Of a stretch of DNA of 64,000 nucleotides, positions 60,132-64,000 are shown one piece after another. Within the stretch, counting starts at the first letter, position 1, and every line of letters starts with the position of its first letter. The notes beneath the pieces are model-generated. The model did not search any database, was not told the DNA's origin, and saw nothing but the letters and a program-made list of their open reading frames with translations. The stretch is from Oleomonas cavernae (lineage in GTDB: Bacteria > Pseudomonadota > Alphaproteobacteria > Zavarziniales > Zavarziniaceae), in the NCBI RefSeq assembly GCF_003590945.1, contig NZ_QYUK01000011.1, positions 3,070,909 to 3,134,908 of the forward strand, read 5' to 3'. The translations under genes were made by a program, and so were the position numbers.

Positions 60132-61085
60132 TTAGGGGGTCGCGGCGGCCTCGGCCTCCCCCGTATGGACGAGGGCGGCGATTTCGCCCGCCTGAGGCAC
60201 CGGCCGGCCGTCGAGCCAGGCCTCGATCATGGCGTTCACCGTCTCGGGCGCCTCCTGCTGCACCCAGTGGGAGACCCGGGGCAGGTAGCGCAGGGTGAGG
60301 TCGCTCACCAGCGTGTGGGTGTCGGTGGTCAATTCCTTGCCCAGCGCCGTGTCTTCCTCGCCCCAGATCATCAGGGTGGGGGTGTCGAGTTGCGGCGTAT
60401 CGGTCCAGCGCTTGCGATTCTTCGCGTTGAAGATGTTGGCCCGGTAGTAGTTGAGCATGGCGGTCAGGGCACCGGGTTTCAGCGCGCTGTGCCGGTATTC
60501 GTCGACCACGGCATCGGGAAAGCGGCTCTTGTCGATCGCCATATCGCGGAAGGCCCGGCCGATCGCCTCGGCCTTGCGCAGGCCAAGGATGAATTCGGGC
60601 AGCCAGGGGATCTGGAAGAAGAACATGTACCAGGACTTGCGCAACTGGCGGAAGCTGCGCAGGCCCTTCCCCATCAAGGCGGGGTGGGGAATGTTCAGGA
60701 TGATGAAACGCTCTAGCGGCCGCACCCGCTCGATGGCAAAGGTCCAGGCCACGATCCCGCCCCAGTCGTGGGCGACCAGGGTGACCGGGCCGGTGATGCC
60801 GCGCGCCCGGGCGGCGTCGATCAGGCCGGCGACGTCGGCCAGCAGGAGATCGACCGTATAGGCGGCCTTGCCCAGCGGCCTGGTGGTGTTGCCGTAGCCG
60901 CGCGTATTGGGCGCCCAGGCGGTGTAGCCGCGGTCGGCGAAGACCGGCAGTTGCGCCCGCCACGAGAATTTCGATTCCGGGAAGCCGTGGAGCAGCAGGG
61001 CCAACTTGTCGCCCGAGCCCATCTGGTCGACCTCGAAATCGAGCCCGTTCGCCGCCACGCGGATCGTTTCGACCGATGCCGTCAT
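60132..61085 (-). CDS. Alpha/beta hydrolase (epoxide hydrolase-like)
   Basis: This 317-residue alpha/beta hydrolase has oxyanion motif HGFPES (33-38), nucleophile D107 in VAHDWGG and the C-terminal histidine in SHWVQQE. An aspartate nucleophile points to epoxide hydrolase or haloalkane-dehalogenase-type chemistry rather than an esterase. In a steroid-like cluster it may open an epoxide or hydrolyse a C-C bond. It leads a two-gene unit with the SnoaL-like gene. Confidence 0.85.
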   Translation of the reverse strand: MTASVETIRVAANGLDFEVDQMGSGDKLALLLHGFPESKFSWRAQLPVFADRGYTAWAPNTRGYGNTTRPLGKAAYTVDLLLADVAGLIDAARARGITGPVTLVAHDWGGIVAWTFAIERVRPLERFIILNIPHPALMGKGLRSFRQLRKSWYMFFFQIPWLPEFILGLRKAEAIGRAFRDMAIDKSRFPDAVVDEYRHSALKPGALTAMLNYYRANIFNAKNRKRWTDTPQLDTPTLMIWGEEDTALGKELTTDTHTLVSDLTLRYLPRVSHWVQQEAPETVNAMIEAWLDGRPVPQAGEIAALVHTGEAEAAATP

Positions 61086-61190
61086 CGCTTGTTCTCTCCC
61101 CTGCCTGCCGGTTCGTCTCTAGTTGGTATGGACGATGCCGGCGGCCGATCTTGCCTCAGAATGCGGGCAAGAAACATCGGGAGGCAAGCA

Positions 61191-62048
61191 ATGTCCAAGG
61201 GTCGCGTCAGCGTGGTTACCGGCGCCAGCCGGGGTCTCGGCCGGGGAATCGCCATTGCCTTGGGCATGGCCGGCGACACTGTCTATGTCACCGGGCGCAG
61301 CCTGGACGCGCCCAGCGGCAACTGGCCGGGCACCCTTCAGGAGACCGCGGCGGCGATCACCGCGGCCGGCGGCACCGGCATCGCGGTCGCCTGCGATCAT
61401 CTGGACGACGCCCAGACCAAGGCGGTGTTCGACAAGGTCGAGGCCGAGCAGGGCAAGCTGGACATCCTGGTCAACAATGCCTTCGCCATGCAGGACCTCT
61501 CGGCCATGCCGGGCAATTTCTGGGAACGCCCGCTCGACGAATGGCAGTTGCAGATCGATGTCGGCCTGCGCTCGTCCTATGTCGCCAGCGTCTATGGCAT
61601 CCCTTTGCTGATCAAGGCCGGCAAGGGCCTGCTGGTGAACACCTCGTCCGCCGGGGCCAAGGTCCACCTGCACCCGCTGCCCTACGGCCTGTCCAAGATC
61701 GGGCAGGACAAGCTGGCCTTCGACATGGGCCCGGACCTTGTGCCGCACAATGTCTGCGCCCTCTCCTTCTGGCACGGCCTGGTGAAGACCGACCGCACCA
61801 AGCTGGGCCTGGAGCATTTCCCCCAGATGTTCGAGGCCATCGGCGGCGACGCCGGGGCCGAGACGCCGGAATACGGCGGCCTGATCATCGACGCGATCTG
61901 GCAGGACCCGGATTTCATGCGCCTGGCCGGCGGCACCTACTTCACGTCCGAACTGGCCAAGCACTACGGCCTCAAGGACCTGGACGGCCGCGACCCGATC
62001 TCGTTCCGCCAGTTCTTCGGCGCGCCCCCCTTCGAGAAGGCGATCTAG
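61191..62048 (+). CDS. Short-chain dehydrogenase/reductase (DHRS1-like)
   Basis: This 285-residue SDR has TGASRGLG, NNAF at the NNAG position and catalytic Y-x3-K in PYGLSKIG. The long inserted segment after the active site (LEHFPQMFEAIGG) is like DHRS1, a steroid- and xenobiotic-active dehydrogenase. GGGAGG precedes the ATG. It is divergent from the alpha/beta hydrolase gene. Confidence 0.85.
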   Translation: MSKGRVSVVTGASRGLGRGIAIALGMAGDTVYVTGRSLDAPSGNWPGTLQETAAAITAAGGTGIAVACDHLDDAQTKAVFDKVEAEQGKLDILVNNAFAMQDLSAMPGNFWERPLDEWQLQIDVGLRSSYVASVYGIPLLIKAGKGLLVNTSSAGAKVHLHPLPYGLSKIGQDKLAFDMGPDLVPHNVCALSFWHGLVKTDRTKLGLEHFPQMFEAIGGDAGAETPEYGGLIIDAIWQDPDFMRLAGGTYFTSELAKHYGLKDLDGRDPISFRQFFGAPPFEKAI

Positions 62049-62077
62049 CGGCTCGCCTCGGCGGCGGCGGCGGCCCA

Positions 62078-62092
62078 TGACAAGATTTGTCA
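62078..62092 (+). promoter_or_regulatory. Inverted repeat upstream of the AraC regulator
   Basis: TGACAA-GAT-TTGTCA is a perfect 6-bp-arm inverted repeat located 30 bp after the SDR stop and 127 bp before the AraC-type start. It could be a regulator site; the rest of the 62049-62218 spacer shows only a possible -10 TATAGT at 62138. Confidence 0.4.
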
Positions 62093-62218
62093 AACGGCGG
62101 GGCAAAACCGGGTCAATACGGCGGCGGCGTCTCAGGGTATAGTGCGGGCAAATGAAGAAGCCTGGGTGCCGTCATCGACCTTCGATGCGACGGCGCGATC
62201 CTGGAGCCGCGAGACGGG

Positions 62219-63097
62219 ATGAAACAGACTGGTTCGACCAGCGAAGCCATTATTTCCGACGTGCTGGGCCGCGCGCCCGACGCGCAGATCGGCTCGGTCA
62301 AGGATGGCTTCGTGCTTAGCCGCTGGCGCCAGTTCGTCGGCGCCTACAACCTCCCCGCCCTGCCTGAGCCGCTGTTCGTCGTCCATCTGGCGGGCAAGCC
62401 CAGCGTGCGGCACTGGGACCGCGACATGTGGAGCGAGGCCTGGTCCGTGCCCGGCTGCGCCACCATCGTACCGGCCGGGCTGCCGACCGGCTGGCTGGTC
62501 GACGGCGAGCTGGACGTGGTCACCTTGAGCGTGTCGCCCGGCGGGCTGGACGCAGCGCCCCCGCTGGACCAGGTGACGCGGATGAAGTTCGCCTTTTCCG
62601 ACCCCCTGGGCGTTGCCCTGACCAAGCAGGTGCTGGCCGAGATCTATGCCCCCGTGTCGGCGCAGCGCGACGCCTATGTCGGCGCCCTGGTTTCGGCCCT
62701 GAAGGCGCATGTCCTGCGCGCGGGCGAAACCGCGAATTCGACCGACATTCCCGTCTCGGCCTTCAGCAGCTACCGCATCCACAAGATCCTGAATGCGATC
62801 CTGAGCCACCCGGAAGAGGATCATTCGCTGGAAAAGCTGGCCGCGGTGGCGGGCGTGACCGCCCCGCATTTCTGCCGCGTGTTCAAGAGCGCGACCGGCC
62901 AGTCGCCGCACCAATACGTCATGATGGCGCGCCTGAACAAGGCGCAGCAGATGCTGGAACAGTCGCAGCTTTCCATCGGCCTGGTCGCCGAACAACTGGG
63001 CTTTACCAGCCAGAGCCACTTCTGCCGGGCGTTCCACAAGTTTACCGGCACGACCCCCAGCGAATACCGGGTGCGCACCCTGCAGACCGTTCTCTAG
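62219..63097 (+). CDS. AraC-family transcriptional regulator
   Basis: This 292-residue protein has a cupin-like N-terminal sensing domain (about 30-150) and a C-terminal AraC double helix-turn-helix (about 195-290: SLEKLAAVAGVTAPHFCRVFKSATGQSP and IGLVAEQLGFTSQSHFCRAFHKFTGTTP). It lies between steroid-type genes and a P450 gene and is the best candidate activator of the cluster, responding to a pathway compound. Confidence 0.88.
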   Translation: MKQTGSTSEAIISDVLGRAPDAQIGSVKDGFVLSRWRQFVGAYNLPALPEPLFVVHLAGKPSVRHWDRDMWSEAWSVPGCATIVPAGLPTGWLVDGELDVVTLSVSPGGLDAAPPLDQVTRMKFAFSDPLGVALTKQVLAEIYAPVSAQRDAYVGALVSALKAHVLRAGETANSTDIPVSAFSSYRIHKILNAILSHPEEDHSLEKLAAVAGVTAPHFCRVFKSATGQSPHQYVMMARLNKAQQMLEQSQLSIGLVAEQLGFTSQSHFCRAFHKFTGTTPSEYRVRTLQTVL

Positions 63098-63215
63098 GCG
63101 AGCCGACAGCAAGTTTGGCACAATTGGCCGTCAAGTCCTCGTAACGCCAATCCCCCGCCGGTGCGCTAGCCTTTGTCCACCATCACGCCCGGCCGACGGC
63201 GCAAGGGGGAAACCG

Positions 63216-64000
63216 ATGCACAATGCCAGTGCCCACACGGGCGACGACCGAAATTTCATCTGCGACCTCAAGGATGCCGGCCTCTACCTGGCCGAGGTTC
63301 CGCATCAGCTCTTTGCCCGGTTGCGGCGCGAACAGCCGGTCTATTGGAATCCCGAGGCCGATGGGGCGGGTTTCTGGGCGGTGACGCGTTATGACGATAT
63401 CCTGGAAGTATCGCGCCAGCCCGGCCTGTTTTCCTCGGCCCACGAGAATGGCGGGCACCGCATCTTCAACGAAAACGAAGTGTCGGTCGCCAATTCGGGG
63501 GAAAGCCTGATCGGCACCCCCTTCATCTCGCTGGATCCGCCCGAGCACGTCCACTATCGCGCGACCATCGTGCCCGGCCTGACGGCGGCGAAGCTGGCCG
63601 ATATGGAGGTGCGCATCAGGCAGCGCGCAAGCGACCTGCTGGACCGTATCCCCCTCGGCGAGACGGTCGATTTCGTGCAGGCCTTCGCGGCCCCGCTGCC
63701 GCTGCTGACCCTGGCCGAATTGCTGGGCCTAGGCCCCGACATGTGGCAGTCGCTGTATCACTGGACCAATGCCTTCATCGGCGAGGACGATCCTGAATTC
63801 CGCCGCTCGCCCGAAGAGATGGCACAGGTGATGGGCGCGTTCATGGCCTGGGCCCAATCGCTCTACGACGCGCGGCGCGCCACGCCGACCGACGACATCG
63901 CCTCGATGATGGCCAATGCGGTGGTGCGCGGCCGACCCATGGGGCTGGCCGATTTCCTGGGCAACATGATCCTGGTGCTGGTCGGCGGCAACGAGACCAC
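63216..64000 (+). CDS. Cytochrome P450 (CYP125/CYP142-like), truncated by window end
   Basis: The visible 261 residues are the N-terminal two thirds of a P450. PVYWNPEADGAGFWAVTRYDDILEVSRQPGLFSS and SLDPPEHVHYR resemble CYP125/CYP142-type sterol C26 hydroxylases, and the I-helix motif GGNETT is at the very end. The haem cysteine lies beyond the window. AAGGGGGA precedes the ATG. Oxidation of a sterol side chain fits the neighbouring KstD-, KshA- and KSI-like genes. Confidence 0.8.
   Translation, partial: MHNASAHTGDDRNFICDLKDAGLYLAEVPHQLFARLRREQPVYWNPEADGAGFWAVTRYDDILEVSRQPGLFSSAHENGGHRIFNENEVSVANSGESLIGTPFISLDPPEHVHYRATIVPGLTAAKLADMEVRIRQRASDLLDRIPLGETVDFVQAFAAPLPLLTLAELLGLGPDMWQSLYHWTNAFIGEDDPEFRRSPEEMAQVMGAFMAWAQSLYDARRATPTDDIASMMANAVVRGRPMGLADFLGNMILVLVGGNET

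Noticed and set aside
1-64000. CRISPR arrays, insertion sequences, prophage or integrase genes
   Set aside because: I saw no regularly spaced identical short repeats, no transposase or integrase motifs and no phage structural proteins.

Overview
The window is GC-rich, densely coded DNA from what looks like an alphaproteobacterium, probably Rhodospirillales-like. The evidence is a FixL/FixK-type oxygen circuit, a PHA synthase, a PlcP/Agt lipid-remodelling pair, and intergenic palindromic repeats of the kind common in that class. No species is claimed. There are no rRNA genes, insertion sequences, phage genes or CRISPR arrays; one tRNA (Val-GAC) is present.

Region 1 (1-15.5 kb) is an oxygen-response block. 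After the broken 3' end of phaC come a hybrid histidine kinase with a FixL-type haem-PAS, a cysteine-less FixK regulator and a divergent OmpR-type response regulator. The fixK promoter carries a GTTACA-N4-GTTACA site, which I recall as the K-box recognised by FxkR in Rhizobium etli. Four FNR/FixK-type boxes (TTGAC/T-N4-ATCAA/T) follow within 8 kb. They precede a carbamate kinase unit, a HlyD/RbbA/YhhJ-type exporter, a zinc alcohol dehydrogenase and a divergent kinase/universal-stress-protein pair. This reads as a self-contained low-oxygen regulon.

Region 2 (15.5-31.1 kb) is a catabolic block: D-amino-acid dehydrogenase, sulfatase, TauD-type dioxygenase, extradiol-type VOC protein, DUF1302/DUF1329 envelope pair, P450, FAH-family hydrolase, quinone oxidoreductase, FAD hydroxylase, a second VOC protein without metal ligands, and a TetR regulator. 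Several promoters share AT-rich AGAATAAA-type half sites, one of them a perfect palindrome. The likely role is oxidation and ring cleavage of an aromatic or terpenoid, possibly sulfated, compound.

Region 3 (31.1-47.4 kb) holds tRNA-Val, an N-formylglutamate amidohydrolase, a GNAT protein, a divergent lipid kinase / PlcP-Agt module with Pho-box-like repeats, a quinone oxidoreductase, a large acyl-CoA-synthetase/GNAT fusion, two DUF3592 membrane proteins, an RND pump with adaptor and divergent TetR, and a phosphonatase.

Region 4 (47.4-64 kb) looks like a steroid or sterol catabolic cluster: thiolase, MaoC, four SDRs, an acetoacetate-decarboxylase-like protein, a KshA-like Rieske oxygenase, an amidohydrolase, a ketosteroid-isomerase-like protein, a KstD-like 1-dehydrogenase plus a second flavoprotein, a SnoaL-like protein, an alpha/beta hydrolase, an AraC regulator and a CYP125-like P450 cut off by the window end.

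Caution: eight genes show apparent single-base indels, seven of them missing bases and mostly in short runs. I suspect sequencing error in many of them, so these genes may be intact in the organism.
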